Of a stretch of DNA of 64,000 nt, positions 17,830 to 29,042 are shown in pieces. Numbering within the stretch: position 1 is the first letter of the stretch; the number at the start of each line of letters is the position of its first letter. The DNA is taken from assembly GCF_009834875.1 (NCBI RefSeq), contig NZ_WVHT01000001.1, positions 62,001-126,000 of the forward strand, in the 5' to 3' direction. Source of the DNA: Hufsiella arboris. Its GTDB lineage: Bacteria > Bacteroidota > Bacteroidia > Sphingobacteriales > Sphingobacteriaceae. The position numbers and the translations under genes are program-made. Under the pieces are notes generated by a model that saw only the letters and a list, made by a program, of their open reading frames with translations, ran no database searches and was not told the origin of the DNA.

Positions 17830-18972
17830 ATGAAGAAAACACTTACCGCAACCTCACTCCTCTCGCTTTTTCTATTTGCCACAACTTGTTACGGCCAGAA
17901 AAAAATGATCGAAAAGCTCTTATCGAATCAAAAAGATACAACCCGCTCATCATCTTTTTTAATACTTCCGGCGCTGGGCTACGCACAAGAAACCGGCTTT
18001 GAATTCGGAGTTGGTTCAATATATTCCTTTTACGCCGATAAATCAGATACTACAACACGGAACTCGACTCTTTTGGGCGGTGTTTCGGTAACTACAAAAG
18101 GCCAGTTTAATTTTAAAATTCAGCCTGACATCTGGACCAAAGGAAATAAATATCACTACATGGGCGAATTGCGCTACCGTAATTTCCCTTTTAATTTCTA
18201 CGGAATCGGCGACGAAACCAATGAGGCCGATAAGGATGTGCTTGTCCAAAAACTGTTCAGGCTCGAAGGCTCGGTTGAAAAGAGATTTGCGAAACATTAT
18301 TACGGCGGCCTAAATCTTAGTTATGAAAACTACCGGTATAGAGATAAAGAAGCTGGCGGCATTTATGACGCACCAGATCCAGCCTTTACCGGACGCAGTG
18401 GAGGCAACGTGATTTTTGCTGGTATATCTCAAATTCTGGATACACGAAATACGAATACATACACCACAAAAGGATTTTATTTAAAATTAAACTATTCATA
18501 CGCTCCCGATTTTTGGGGCGGTGAAAACTACTCGGGAAGTAAAATTGAAGCGGATTTAAGGAACTTTAACACAATTGCCCGGAATTTAGTACTAGGCTTA
18601 AACGCAAATTTCCAGGCGCTGCCAGGAAAAAACCCACCATTTTATTTGCTGCCACAATTAGGTAATGACCAGATTATGCGCGGTTATTACGGCGGCCGCT
18701 ATCGTGACGAAAATCTTCTAGCTGCACAAACTGAATTACGCTATAAGTTATCTCAGCGAATTGGAATCGTTGGGTTTGCAGGTTTAGGGACAGTATATGC
18801 CGACAAGAGCCTGGATTTTGACAATTTAAAGCCGTCTTATGGCGGTGGGCTAAGATACTTTTTTGACCTGGCAAGAAACCTGAGCGTTCGTTTTGACTAT
18901 GGTGTTGGCGAAAAACGCGAAAACGAAAAACGTCAGACTGGGTTTTATTTTTCGTTTGGAGAGGCTTTCTAA
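17830..18972 (+). CDS. Omp85/D15-type outer membrane beta-barrel protein without POTRA domains
   Basis: The 380-residue protein has a signal peptide ending near AFFA-like residues 20-22 (TTCYG) and then alternating beta-strand sequence to the terminal aromatic residue (GEAF), typical of an outer membrane barrel. The motif MRGYYGGRYRDENLLA near residue 282 matches the RGY loop of the Omp85 (bacterial surface antigen D15) barrel. No POTRA repeats precede the barrel, so this is a short family member and not BamA or TamA. What it carries or inserts is unknown. Its stop lies one base from the stop of the convergent methyltransferase gene. Confidence 0.82.
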   Translation: MKKTLTATSLLSLFLFATTCYGQKKMIEKLLSNQKDTTRSSSFLILPALGYAQETGFEFGVGSIYSFYADKSDTTTRNSTLLGGVSVTTKGQFNFKIQPDIWTKGNKYHYMGELRYRNFPFNFYGIGDETNEADKDVLVQKLFRLEGSVEKRFAKHYYGGLNLSYENYRYRDKEAGGIYDAPDPAFTGRSGGNVIFAGISQILDTRNTNTYTTKGFYLKLNYSYAPDFWGGENYSGSKIEADLRNFNTIARNLVLGLNANFQALPGKNPPFYLLPQLGNDQIMRGYYGGRYRDENLLAAQTELRYKLSQRIGIVGFAGLGTVYADKSLDFDNLKPSYGGGLRYFFDLARNLSVRFDYGVGEKRENEKRQTGFYFSFGEAF

Positions 18973-18973
18973 G

Positions 18974-19759
18974 CTAAAATCGAATTTTAAAATGTTCCTT
19001 TCGCTGGCGGCCTTTAAAAAACACCAGTCCGATCCAAAACAGATCGACAGTCACAGTTACCTGTGGATTGTTTTTAACTTCAGTCCAGGCCTGCTTCATA
19101 CCTTCGCTCCAGTAAATATCATCAAATATCAGTACAGAGTTTTCGTTGACTTTTGGCAGGCACGCGTTGAAGTAGTTCAACGTTGCGTCTTTACGGTGAT
19201 TTCCATCGATAAAAACAAAATCCAGGAACTCGCTTTCATCAACAAGTACCGGAAAAAGCTGGTCGAAATTTCCGACTAGTTGCTTCACATTCTTTGCATC
19301 AGCATTTTTTAACGTTTCTGAAGCGATACCTGCTGTTCGAGGGCAACCTTCGATGGTTGTAACCTGCGCATCCGGAGCAGCTTTCGAAAGGTAAACGGAT
19401 GTTGTACCAAGGCATGTTCCCAGTTCAATAACATTCCTGGGTTTAAAATACCTTACCAACCTGAAAAGTAATTGAGCCAGCTTCGGTGATTTCAATGCAT
19501 TTTTAGCAATCGTACCAACTGACTTTTCAAGGTTGCTGTTAAGATGCGAACCAGCGCCCAGATCGGTTACTGTTATTTTTCTCGTATCGCCTTTAAGCTT
19601 ATTTCTAAGACTTTCAACCTCAAGACAAATGTCGGCATCGGCATCAGCATAAATTACTTCATCAACAAGCTTATACACAAATGGAGAATGAACTCCATGC
19701 CTGGTTTTTGACGTAAAACGATGCTTAATGTAATCTGCAACGAACCGGAAATCTATCAT
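18974..19759 (-). CDS. class I SAM-dependent methyltransferase
   Basis: The 261-residue protein carries a Rossmann methyltransferase core: motif I ELGTCLGTTSVYLSKAAP (near 110), an acidic TTIEGCP for the SAM ribose, FVFIDGNHRKDATLNYF and VLIFDDIYWSEGM, resembling the Methyltransf_24/O-methyltransferase group. The substrate cannot be told. The N-terminal 75 residues (DYIKHRFTSKTRHGVHSP) are typical of Bacteroidota members. The ATG lies just five bases after a TACTTTTG box, so the mRNA is probably nearly leaderless. It is convergent with, and almost touches, the barrel gene. Confidence 0.85.
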   Translation of the reverse strand: MIDFRFVADYIKHRFTSKTRHGVHSPFVYKLVDEVIYADADADICLEVESLRNKLKGDTRKITVTDLGAGSHLNSNLEKSVGTIAKNALKSPKLAQLLFRLVRYFKPRNVIELGTCLGTTSVYLSKAAPDAQVTTIEGCPRTAGIASETLKNADAKNVKQLVGNFDQLFPVLVDESEFLDFVFIDGNHRKDATLNYFNACLPKVNENSVLIFDDIYWSEGMKQAWTEVKNNPQVTVTVDLFWIGLVFFKGRQRKEHFKIRF

Positions 19760-19764
19760 GCGGG

Positions 19765-19772
19765 CAAAAGTA
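19765..19772 (-). promoter_or_regulatory. -7 box (TACTTTTG) directly before the methyltransferase gene
   Basis: TACTTTTG fits TAnnTTTG exactly and is followed by CCCGC and the ATG at 19759. The same TTTGCCCGC-ATG junction occurs at prfB. A TTG at the -33 distance is not evident (TTT only). Confidence 0.5.
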
Positions 19773-19865
19773 TTAAAATTATTACCCGGTTAAACCAGCT
19801 TGTTTTTGAATAGTTTGACAATAATTCAAGAATGAAATTTGTTATAAATAGTAAATTAGCAATAC

Positions 19866-20729
19866 ATGATTGACACTAACGAAATAAATTCACTCATAAA
19901 ATTACTGGATGACCCCGACCATGAGATTTTTGGACATGTAGAAGACAAGCTTTTTTCTTACGGAAACGAGGTGATAACTTATTTAGAAAGTGCCTGGGAA
20001 AATTCATTTGATGCGATATTGCAGCAGCGGATAGAAAACCTGATACACCGTATCCAGTTCGAAAATGTTAAACAGGAGCTTAATCTCTGGCAGCTGAGCG
20101 GAGCATTTGATTTGCTGCAGGGCGTACTGATTATTAATAAATATCAATATCCGGATCTCGACGAACAAAAACTTATCAACCAGATTGAGGACATAAAACG
20201 AGAAGTATGGCTGCAGCTGGTTTATGACATGAGCGCCATCGAAAAAGTAAAACTTTTAAATCATGTTTTTTATGGCATCCATGGATTTTCGGGAAATACT
20301 CAAAACCACCAGGATCCGCAAAATTCATATCTAAATAACGTTTTATCAAGCAAGAAAGGTAACCAAATATTACTAGCGACCATCTACTCAGTAATTGCGC
20401 AAAAGCTTGATATTCCTGTTTACGGTGTCAACCTGCCACAGCACTTCATCCTGGCTTATGTGGACGAAAGTGAGGAAACCGAATTTACCGGTGGCGTTTT
20501 ATTTTATATAAATGCCTTTAATAAGGGATTTATATTCGGCCGGCGCGATGTGGATTCGTTTTTGAAACAACTGAATTTATCTCCCGACAAACAGTTTTAT
20601 GAACCTTGCAGCAATTCAGAAATTATCAAACGGATTTTACGCAATCTGATAAGTTCATACGAAAAACTCGGGGCGGAAGAAAAAGTTAATGAATTAAAAG
20701 ATTTGTTAGATATTTTTCATTCGGAGTAG
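19866..20729 (+). CDS. SirB1/transglutaminase-like protein (Transglut_core2)
   Basis: The 287-residue protein has an N-terminal helical region resembling HEAT-like repeats (about 1-80) and a Transglut_core2 region: YLNNVLSSKKGNQILLATIY followed by VYGVNLPQHFILAYV near residues 155-205. This is the SirB1 family, widespread in bacteria and without a settled function. A short C-terminal helical region may be part of a TPR. There is no signal peptide, so it acts in the cytoplasm. It stands alone on the plus strand and converges on prfB. Confidence 0.83.
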   Translation: MIDTNEINSLIKLLDDPDHEIFGHVEDKLFSYGNEVITYLESAWENSFDAILQQRIENLIHRIQFENVKQELNLWQLSGAFDLLQGVLIINKYQYPDLDEQKLINQIEDIKREVWLQLVYDMSAIEKVKLLNHVFYGIHGFSGNTQNHQDPQNSYLNNVLSSKKGNQILLATIYSVIAQKLDIPVYGVNLPQHFILAYVDESEETEFTGGVLFYINAFNKGFIFGRRDVDSFLKQLNLSPDKQFYEPCSNSEIIKRILRNLISSYEKLGAEEKVNELKDLLDIFHSE

Positions 20730-20798
20730 GATAAGAGACAAAAAGACAAAGGCATAAGATGTAAATCCCTGCCCTTTATCTTTCCTCCTTTTTACCCG

Positions 20799-21876
20799 TT
20801 AAAATTCCATAAGATAAGCCTTCAGAAACTCATTCAGGTCACCATCAAGCACGGCCTGCGCGTTCGATGTTTCGTAATTCGTCCGGATATCTTTTACGAG
20901 TTTATACGGATGTAAAACATAATTCCGGATCTGCGAACCCCACTCGATCTTTTTCTTATTTCCTTCAATAGCGGCTGTGGTCTCCTGCCTTTTTCTCAGC
21001 TCTATTTCATAAAGCTGCGATTTAAGCAACTTAATGGCATTTTCTTTATTCTGAAGCTGAGAGCGTGATTCCTGGTTTTTGATAATGATACCAGACGGCT
21101 TGTGATATAAACGTACCGCTGTTTCAACCTTATTCACATTTTGTCCGCCGGCACCGCCAGAACGGAACGTTTCAAACTCAATATCCGCCGGATTAACTTC
21201 AATATTTATTGTATCATCAATCAAAGGGTATACATAAACTGAAGCAAATGAAGTATGGCGTTTAGCATTCGAATCGAACGGAGAAATACGCACCAGTCGG
21301 TGAACGCCATTCTCCCCTTTCAGATAGCCATAAGCAAAATCGCCTTCAAATTGAAGTGTTACCGATTTAATTCCCGCAACATCTCCTTCCTGCGAATCCT
21401 GCTCCGTGACTTTATAGCCATTCTTCTCGCCCCACATAATATACATTCGCATGAGCATAGAAGCCCAATCGCAGCTTTCTGTTCCTCCGGCCCCTGCCGT
21501 AATTTGCAACACCGCATTAAGCTGATCCTCCTCTGAGCTGAGCATATTCTTTAACTCAAGCTCTTCAACTTTCGAAGATGCTGCCTGGTATTGTTCGTCC
21601 ATTTCATCCTCAGAAGCGTCTCCGGATTGGATAAATTCAAACATAACACCGGCATCATCAACGGCCGAAGTAGCCTCAGCATAAGCGTCGGTCCAATTTT
21701 TTTTGATTTTAATTGCGTGAAGTGCCTTCTCAGCGGCTTTAGAATCGTCCCAAAATGTGGGTTCAAGCGTTAAACGTTGTTCGTAATCTAATTCATCGAG
21801 TTTTTTATCGATGTCAAAGATACCTCCTCAGAGACGTTAACCTGTCTCTTAAATCCTGCAGTTGTTCTTTGGTCAT
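20799..21876 (-). CDS. prfB: peptide chain release factor 2, made through a programmed +1 frameshift
   Basis: RF2 recognises UGA and UAA stops. The gene is read in two parts: 20 codons from ATG at 21876 to a TGA at 21816-21814, then the +1 frame from GAC at 21815 to the stop at 20799. The joined product is 358 residues. The stop-recognition tripeptide SPF is at about 198-200 and the peptidyl-hydrolase motif GGQ at about 243-245, both at the positions expected for RF2 (RF1 would have PxT). The break in frame is therefore regulation and not a mutation: low RF2 slows reading of the UGA and favours the shift. The promoter lies right against the start codon. Confidence 0.96.
21813..21828 (-). promoter_or_regulatory. 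prfB programmed +1 frameshift site
   Basis: Minus strand, 21828 downward: AGG AGG TAT CTT TGA C. The internal Shine-Dalgarno-like AGGAGG, three-base spacer, slippery CTT and UGA followed by C match the classical prfB element of other bacteria position by position. Confidence 0.95.
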
Positions 21877-22466
21877 GCGGGCAAAGATAGTAAAGCGGCG
21901 GCAAGTAGCAAGCTGGATGATTGTTATTTTACGGTTGAAACTAAAAGTGACCTGTTAAAGATGAAAAGGTTTAAGTGGTATATTGAAAAACGAGGCAAAC
22001 GATTAATAACTGAAGGAAGATTGCGTTGGAATCAAAGGTATAAGAGATTTGCAAAGCAAGTTCCTGTAACAATCGGTGCCGATAGTCCCGCTAACGTTAC
22101 AAGCTTAAAGTGAACGTCAGTAGTTCTCGATCGATTCTACAGCTTTAAGGCTTTTCACTCATATCGGGTTTAATCCGTTAAGATATTGCTGCTATTTATA
22201 GGATAGCACGGTCGCTTTCGCCGATGTAACATAAGTTCGAGTGCAATAAACCTGATCGAATTGAAAAGCTTTTTTGCGATACAATCAGATGATATTGCAG
22301 ATGCTCTCACAAAAAACTTGTAAAGAAGAGCAGGGCTGCAGGTGCCAAAAGATTAAAACGTTCGTTTCAAAAAATCAGTTTATCTCTATCTACAGATCAC
22401 CTGATTTTTGCAATTTGTCAAATGCTTAACTTGCTAGAGCCATCGAATGACTTACAAAGCTGTCGA
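21877..22466. other. Intergenic region of 590 bases with the prfB promoter and no convincing gene
   Basis: Apart from the prfB promoter at its left edge, the only open frame is a short plus-strand one (21961-22113, 50 codons, very basic, starting MKRFKWYIEKRGKR), which I do not recognise and hold at low confidence. An inverted repeat, AAAAATCAG near 22370-22378 with CTGATTTTT at 22401-22409, has a 22-base loop and could be a weak terminator or operator. Confidence 0.4.
21882..21911 (-). promoter_or_regulatory. prfB promoter
   Basis: TTG at 21911-21909, 19 bases, then TATCTTTG at 21889-21882: a full match to the Bacteroidota promoter. Only five bases separate it from the ATG at 21876, so the transcript should begin at or next to the start codon. 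Confidence 0.75.
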
Positions 22467-24633
<2,167 letters not shown>

Positions 24634-24645
24634 AGTTAAATTAGA

Positions 24646-24670
24646 AAGGCGCCTAATCGGCGCCTTCTTT
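24646..24670. terminator. Bidirectional terminator between pgi and the cyclotransferase gene
   Basis: AAGGCGCC (24646-24653), a 5-base loop and GGCGCCTT (24659-24666), then CTTT on the plus strand. It lies between two convergent stops (24633 and 24672). Confidence 0.8.
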
Positions 24671-24671
24671 G

Positions 24672-25733
24672 TTATTTTGCTGCAGTCGCCTCTTTCGGTG
24701 TGACTTTGATTTCGAATAACTTATCCCATTTTTTTCCAGTTACAAACAAGCGCTTACCCACCTTGTCATACGCGATTCCGTTCAATACATCAGCATTGAT
24801 ATTTCTTTTTTCCAGTGGATACAGATCGCTCAAATCAATATTCCCTTCAACAGCTCCCGTTTTTGGATCGATGATCACGATGCGGTTAGTCTGCCAGATG
24901 TTTGCATAGATTTTCCCGTCGATCATTTCCATTTCGTTGAGTTGATTAACAGGTCCTTTATCATCATAAACATCAAGGTCGCCAACTTTTTGATAGGAGT
25001 CTTTATTTAAAATATGAATTTCGTTTGAGCCACCGTTTGTAAGAATTTGGTCTCCGTCAAAATACATTCCCCAGCCCTCGGCGCCGGCCTGGTAATTGAA
25101 CTCGGATAGTTTTTTAAAGGTGTTTTTGTCATACACAAACCCAACATGTTCCTGGTATGTAAGCTGAATAATTTTATCGCCGATAATGGTGATACCCTCG
25201 CCAAAATATTTAGAATCGAGATCAATTTTTTTAATAGCTTTTCCGGTAGTTAAATCAACTTTTTGAAGGGTGGATTCGCCATATTCGCCAGTACTTTCAT
25301 ACAAAAACCCGTCATGGTATTCAAGGCCCTCGGTAAATGACGCGGTATCATGCGGAAAAATGTTAACGACCTTAAAAGAATATTCGACAGGCGCTTTTGA
25401 TGCAACTACAACAATATTAGATCCTGCCTCTTCAGTTGTTCCGTCAGCGAAAACCTTCGCAGTAAGCAAATGATTGCCAAGCTTTAAATCAGTGGTTTTT
25501 AGATCGGCAGACGCCGTTTCGCCACTTGTTTTTCCAACCTTCGCCAAATCCATGAAATAAACAACTGAATCGGGCTTCTTCCCGGCAAGGTCCAGCTCGG
25601 CTTTAAATGTCGTATCGGCCTTTATAACGCTTCCCGCCTCGGGGCTGACAAAAGATACCGACAGGTTTTTATTCGTTTTGCATGCGGCCAATGAAAACAG
25701 AGCCGCTAAAGGAATTATAAATTTTCTATTCAT
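24672..25733 (-). CDS. glutaminyl-peptide cyclotransferase, lipoprotein
   Basis: The 353-residue protein resembles the beta-propeller type of glutamine cyclotransferase, which converts N-terminal glutamine to pyroglutamate. The N-terminus is a lipoprotein signal with LAAC (Cys19), followed by an Ig-like region (about 25-110), then the cyclotransferase propeller (about 115-345) with FTEGLEYHDGFLYESTGEYG, EGWGMYFDGDQILTNGGS and LNEMEMIDGKIYANIW. It should sit on the periplasmic face of the envelope. It is the last gene of a minus-strand run from secA; only five bases separate it from yraN. Confidence 0.9.
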   Translation of the reverse strand: MNRKFIIPLAALFSLAACKTNKNLSVSFVSPEAGSVIKADTTFKAELDLAGKKPDSVVYFMDLAKVGKTSGETASADLKTTDLKLGNHLLTAKVFADGTTEEAGSNIVVVASKAPVEYSFKVVNIFPHDTASFTEGLEYHDGFLYESTGEYGESTLQKVDLTTGKAIKKIDLDSKYFGEGITIIGDKIIQLTYQEHVGFVYDKNTFKKLSEFNYQAGAEGWGMYFDGDQILTNGGSNEIHILNKDSYQKVGDLDVYDDKGPVNQLNEMEMIDGKIYANIWQTNRIVIIDPKTGAVEGNIDLSDLYPLEKRNINADVLNGIAYDKVGKRLFVTGKKWDKLFEIKVTPKEATAAK

Positions 25734-25738
25734 TGTGT

Positions 25739-26101
25739 TTAATCAAACCAAAAGGCATCTTCAATGTGCCGCAATTTATAACTTCCGTTCTTATCAAACA
25801 AAATAGCGATAATGTCGAAACGGATCTCGCCTTGAAAATTCATCAGGTAAATGTATTCGTCTGCGGCCTGCCTCATCAGGCGTTGTTTGGAAGGGTTTAC
25901 AAAATCTTCTGGCTGGCCGAATCCTGAGCTACTCCTTGTCTTAACTTCAATAAAGACGATCTTACTATCGCGATAGGCAATCAGGTCGACTTCAGCTTTT
26001 CCTGAAACCCAGTTCTCGTCCATAATTTCGTAGCCGGATGCCTCGATAAATTGTTTTGCTATGGCCTCGCCCGTTTGTCCGAAGATATTGTGCTGTGCCA
26101 T
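25739..26101 (-). CDS. yraN: YraN/UPF0102 family protein (endonuclease-like fold)
   Basis: The 120-residue protein has the UPF0102 pattern: GQTGEAIAKQFIEASGYEIM near the start, EVDLIAYRDSKIVFIEVKTR near 38-57 with the PD-(D/E)xK-like Asp and Glu-x-Lys residues, and a short C-terminal domain. The fold is related to restriction and Holliday-junction nucleases, but activity of this family is not well defined. It is packed between dnaG (10 bases) and the cyclotransferase (5 bases). Confidence 0.92.
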   Translation of the reverse strand: MAQHNIFGQTGEAIAKQFIEASGYEIMDENWVSGKAEVDLIAYRDSKIVFIEVKTRSSSGFGQPEDFVNPSKQRLMRQAADEYIYLMNFQGEIRFDIIAILFDKNGSYKLRHIEDAFWFD

Positions 26102-26111
26102 TAAACAGATT

Positions 26112-28028
26112 CTATTTTACGATAACCGAACCCAGGAACCCGGAAATACCTTTTTCAACTTCTTTTACCCGAAGATATCGTTGCATCAAAATCATTTGGT
26201 TATCATTATCCGTTTCATGCTGAATTTCATTCCGGATATTTTGTAGAATGCGTTCAACCTTGCGTTTTTTCAGGTGGAAAATCCCTCCGAGGATGGTGGA
26301 CCTTAGATTTTCCGATTCGTTTTTTACATAAATTTTCCGCTTGGCGTACCAGTTTTCGCTCAAAATGTATGGCGAAGAGATTAATGAGACGGCTAGATCA
26401 GCGATTTGCCTGTCTGAGTGCTTAATGAATTCCTGTTCGGAAGGCAACTCACCTTGTTCGAGACGCTTTTTGTATTCTTCAATAATGGCCTTACTTCCGG
26501 GATGATCAAATTCCACGTCACTCAAATTAGCAATGACATAAGGCGCTATGTAAGTATCAGTAATGCCATCCCAGTGAACGAGTTCATGTCCATAATTAAG
26601 GAGCAACCGAACAATTTCCTTTTCCTGGTTTTCATCGGTTGCGGCAGCTGTTTCATCAGCAAACAAGTCGGGTGGCGGCAACTCTTCTGGCGCTGACTGA
26701 ACTTGCTGAGGTTCCTTTTTTTGTTTTCCTAACCTGATTTTATTTAACTCGGAAATTAGAGCGCGCTCATCGATCTGCATCAGCGAACTACATTCCCTGA
26801 CGAACACCGAAGCTTTAATCTGATCAGGAATTTTGGCGATGCTTTCGACCACTTCACGAATTAAACCTGCCTTTTTAATCGGATCATTGCCTGCATCCTT
26901 TAATAGAATTGAGGTCTTATAAAGAATGAAATCCTTCTGGCTTTTATCGATGTACGTTTTGAAATCTGATGCTCCAACCAATTTAGCGTAAGAATCAGGA
27001 TCGTGACCATCGGGAAACAGAACAACTTTTACATTAAGCCCTTCCTCCAAAATCATATCTAAGCCGCGCAACGAGGCCTTTATACCGGCCTGATCGCCAT
27101 CATATAAAATCGTGATGTTCTTAGTAAAGCGGGCAATCAGCCTTATTTGTTCCGTTGTAAGCGAAGTTCCGGATGATGCTACGACGTTTTCAATGCCGGC
27201 CTGGTTAACAGAAAGCACATCGGCATAACCTTCAACCAGATAGCAGTTGTCTTCATCGCGAATGGATTTTTTAGCGAAAAACAAGCCATACAAAACGTTC
27301 GACTTATGATAAATTTCGCTTTCGGGCGAATTAACATATTTTGGAACGCTCTTTTCAGTTTTAAGCGTACGTCCGCCAAATCCAATCAGACGGCCTGTAA
27401 AACTATGTATCGGAAACATCACCCGGCCGCGGAAACGATCGTACAACTTGCCTTTATCGTTCCGGATAGCCAAACCAGTCTCCTCCAGGAACTGCTCCTT
27501 GTAACCTTCTTCAATCGCTTTGGCAGTTAAGGCATCCCATCCTTCCGGTGAATATCCTAATCCAAATTTCCTGATGATGTCTTCACGGAAACCGCGTTCA
27601 CGAAAATAGCTAAGTCCTATCGACTGACCTTCCTGCGTGTCGAACATTGACTGCTGAAAAAATTTCGCCGCCCACTCGGAAATTATAAACAGGCTTTCGC
27701 GTTTGCTGTCGGCTATCTGCTGCTCAGGAGAAAGCTCCTTTTCCTCAACTTCAATATTGTACTTATTGGCAAGATATTTTAAAGCTTCCGGGTAGGAATA
27801 CTTTTCATGCTCCATGATAAAGTTGACACTGTCGCCACCTTTACCACATCCGAAGCATTTGAAAATTCCCTTGTTTACAGAAACGTTGAATGAGGGTGTT
27901 TTTTCATTATGGAACGGGCATAAACCGATCAGACTGGTTCCACGCCGTTTCAAATGCACGAAATCGCCGACGACTTCCTCAATACGAGCAGCTTCTAAAA
28001 TCTTGTCGACGGTTTCTTTTAAAATCAT
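26112..28028 (-). CDS. dnaG: DNA primase
   Basis: DnaG (638 residues) synthesises RNA primers for DNA replication. The N-terminal CHC2 zinc-binding domain has CPFHNEKTPSF and FKCFGCGKGGD (about 37-64). The RNA-polymerase core follows with KFGLGYSPEGW and FRGRVMFPI, and the Toprim domain with VEGYADVLSVNQAG, the catalytic Glu being in that motif, plus LYDGDQAGIKA. A C-terminal helicase-binding domain follows a Pro/Glu-rich linker near residue 445. No departure from the family is seen. Confidence 0.97.
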   Translation of the reverse strand: MILKETVDKILEAARIEEVVGDFVHLKRRGTSLIGLCPFHNEKTPSFNVSVNKGIFKCFGCGKGGDSVNFIMEHEKYSYPEALKYLANKYNIEVEEKELSPEQQIADSKRESLFIISEWAAKFFQQSMFDTQEGQSIGLSYFRERGFREDIIRKFGLGYSPEGWDALTAKAIEEGYKEQFLEETGLAIRNDKGKLYDRFRGRVMFPIHSFTGRLIGFGGRTLKTEKSVPKYVNSPESEIYHKSNVLYGLFFAKKSIRDEDNCYLVEGYADVLSVNQAGIENVVASSGTSLTTEQIRLIARFTKNITILYDGDQAGIKASLRGLDMILEEGLNVKVVLFPDGHDPDSYAKLVGASDFKTYIDKSQKDFILYKTSILLKDAGNDPIKKAGLIREVVESIAKIPDQIKASVFVRECSSLMQIDERALISELNKIRLGKQKKEPQQVQSAPEELPPPDLFADETAAATDENQEKEIVRLLLNYGHELVHWDGITDTYIAPYVIANLSDVEFDHPGSKAIIEEYKKRLEQGELPSEQEFIKHSDRQIADLAVSLISSPYILSENWYAKRKIYVKNESENLRSTILGGIFHLKKRKVERILQNIRNEIQHETDNDNQMILMQRYLRVKEVEKGISGFLGSVIVK

Positions 28029-28069
28029 TTCTTAAAGTTAAATGCTGACCTGTTATTAACCAATAGAAA

Positions 28070-29017
28070 TCATTTATATTGTTTTTGAAGCACCAAGAAG
28101 CTTGATCGCTCTTCTTTTTTAAACGGCACATTCCAGTTTCCCTGATAAGAAACTTTTGCCGGAACCAAGGTTTCGCTGTCACCAACATACTGCAGTTCGA
28201 TGTTCATCTGGACGTCGAAATCAAACATCATATTACTATACTTCATGTCGACATAACGACCCAGTATCTGCATATTCCGTTTATCAAAGATTGTTGTCAG
28301 CTCTTTAATCATTATACCGTCTTTCGACCAACCTGAGAGGTCTTTTTTCTCGGTTACCTTAAACCGATAAACCGGTATCGAATCGAGATAAGTGCCGGAA
28401 TAAAAGTTGTAATCATAATATTGCCGCATATTAGCGCTGAATATCTCCGTCTTACTTCCGATAAATGGAATGCCAGGAACCGGTCGCCCCGGACTGAAAA
28501 TGAGCGTTTTTAACTTGTCTTTATATGATTCGTTGCTTCCACCACCGACGGGAGATTTTCCACCCTCGATATAATTCGATTTATAGGCATTCATGAAAAC
28601 GTAATCGAACATTTCCATGGTATATAGCTGGTATTTGCCGTTCTTCTTAAATAAATTCCCGCTGTCTCTTTTTGCCAGGAACTGAATTTTATCACCTTTG
28701 TCGTGATGAATCAATTTTCGGTAAAGCTTACCGATTACTTTGTTTTTCTTATCGTAAGTGTAAAACTGATTCTCGGCAACGAAGTCGTATTTTTTCATTT
28801 GCCGGAAAGCTTCGTAGAAACTGGTATCCTGGATAATTTCCTGGATAAACATTTCGGAGCTTAGCTTTTTGGCTTTGATATTAATGGCCGAGTCAATTAC
28901 GACCGTTAAAACTGTATCGGGATTAAATCTCGGAATCTGCTGCGCAAATCCGTTGACAAAGAAAAGAAGGAAAACTGCCAGAGAGAAAATCCTGGTAAAA
29001 CAACGTGGTTTTATCAT
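28070..29017 (-). CDS. secreted protein of unknown function
   Basis: The 315-residue protein starts with a signal peptide (to about residue 25, FVNGFAQ) and then mixed alpha/beta sequence. I do not recognise a family. A central segment rich in Lys and Tyr (IGKLYRKLIHHDKGDKI, YYDYNFYSGTYLDSIPVYRF) and KKEERSSF near the end suggest a soluble periplasmic or outer-membrane-associated protein. It sits between dnaG and an M20 amidohydrolase on the same strand, but that arrangement says little about its role. Confidence 0.7.
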   Translation of the reverse strand: MIKPRCFTRIFSLAVFLLFFVNGFAQQIPRFNPDTVLTVVIDSAINIKAKKLSSEMFIQEIIQDTSFYEAFRQMKKYDFVAENQFYTYDKKNKVIGKLYRKLIHHDKGDKIQFLAKRDSGNLFKKNGKYQLYTMEMFDYVFMNAYKSNYIEGGKSPVGGGSNESYKDKLKTLIFSPGRPVPGIPFIGSKTEIFSANMRQYYDYNFYSGTYLDSIPVYRFKVTEKKDLSGWSKDGIMIKELTTIFDKRNMQILGRYVDMKYSNMMFDFDVQMNIELQYVGDSETLVPAKVSYQGNWNVPFKKEERSSFLVLQKQYK

Positions 29018-29042
29018 TCGCTATAAACGCTCGTTTTTAAAC

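Noticed and set aside
20799-21644. prfB appears to begin within its own frame and the upstream part appears broken
   Set aside because: The upstream 20 codons end in a TGA within a perfect frameshift element, and the joined protein has normal RF2 length, so it is programmed frameshifting and not a pseudogene.
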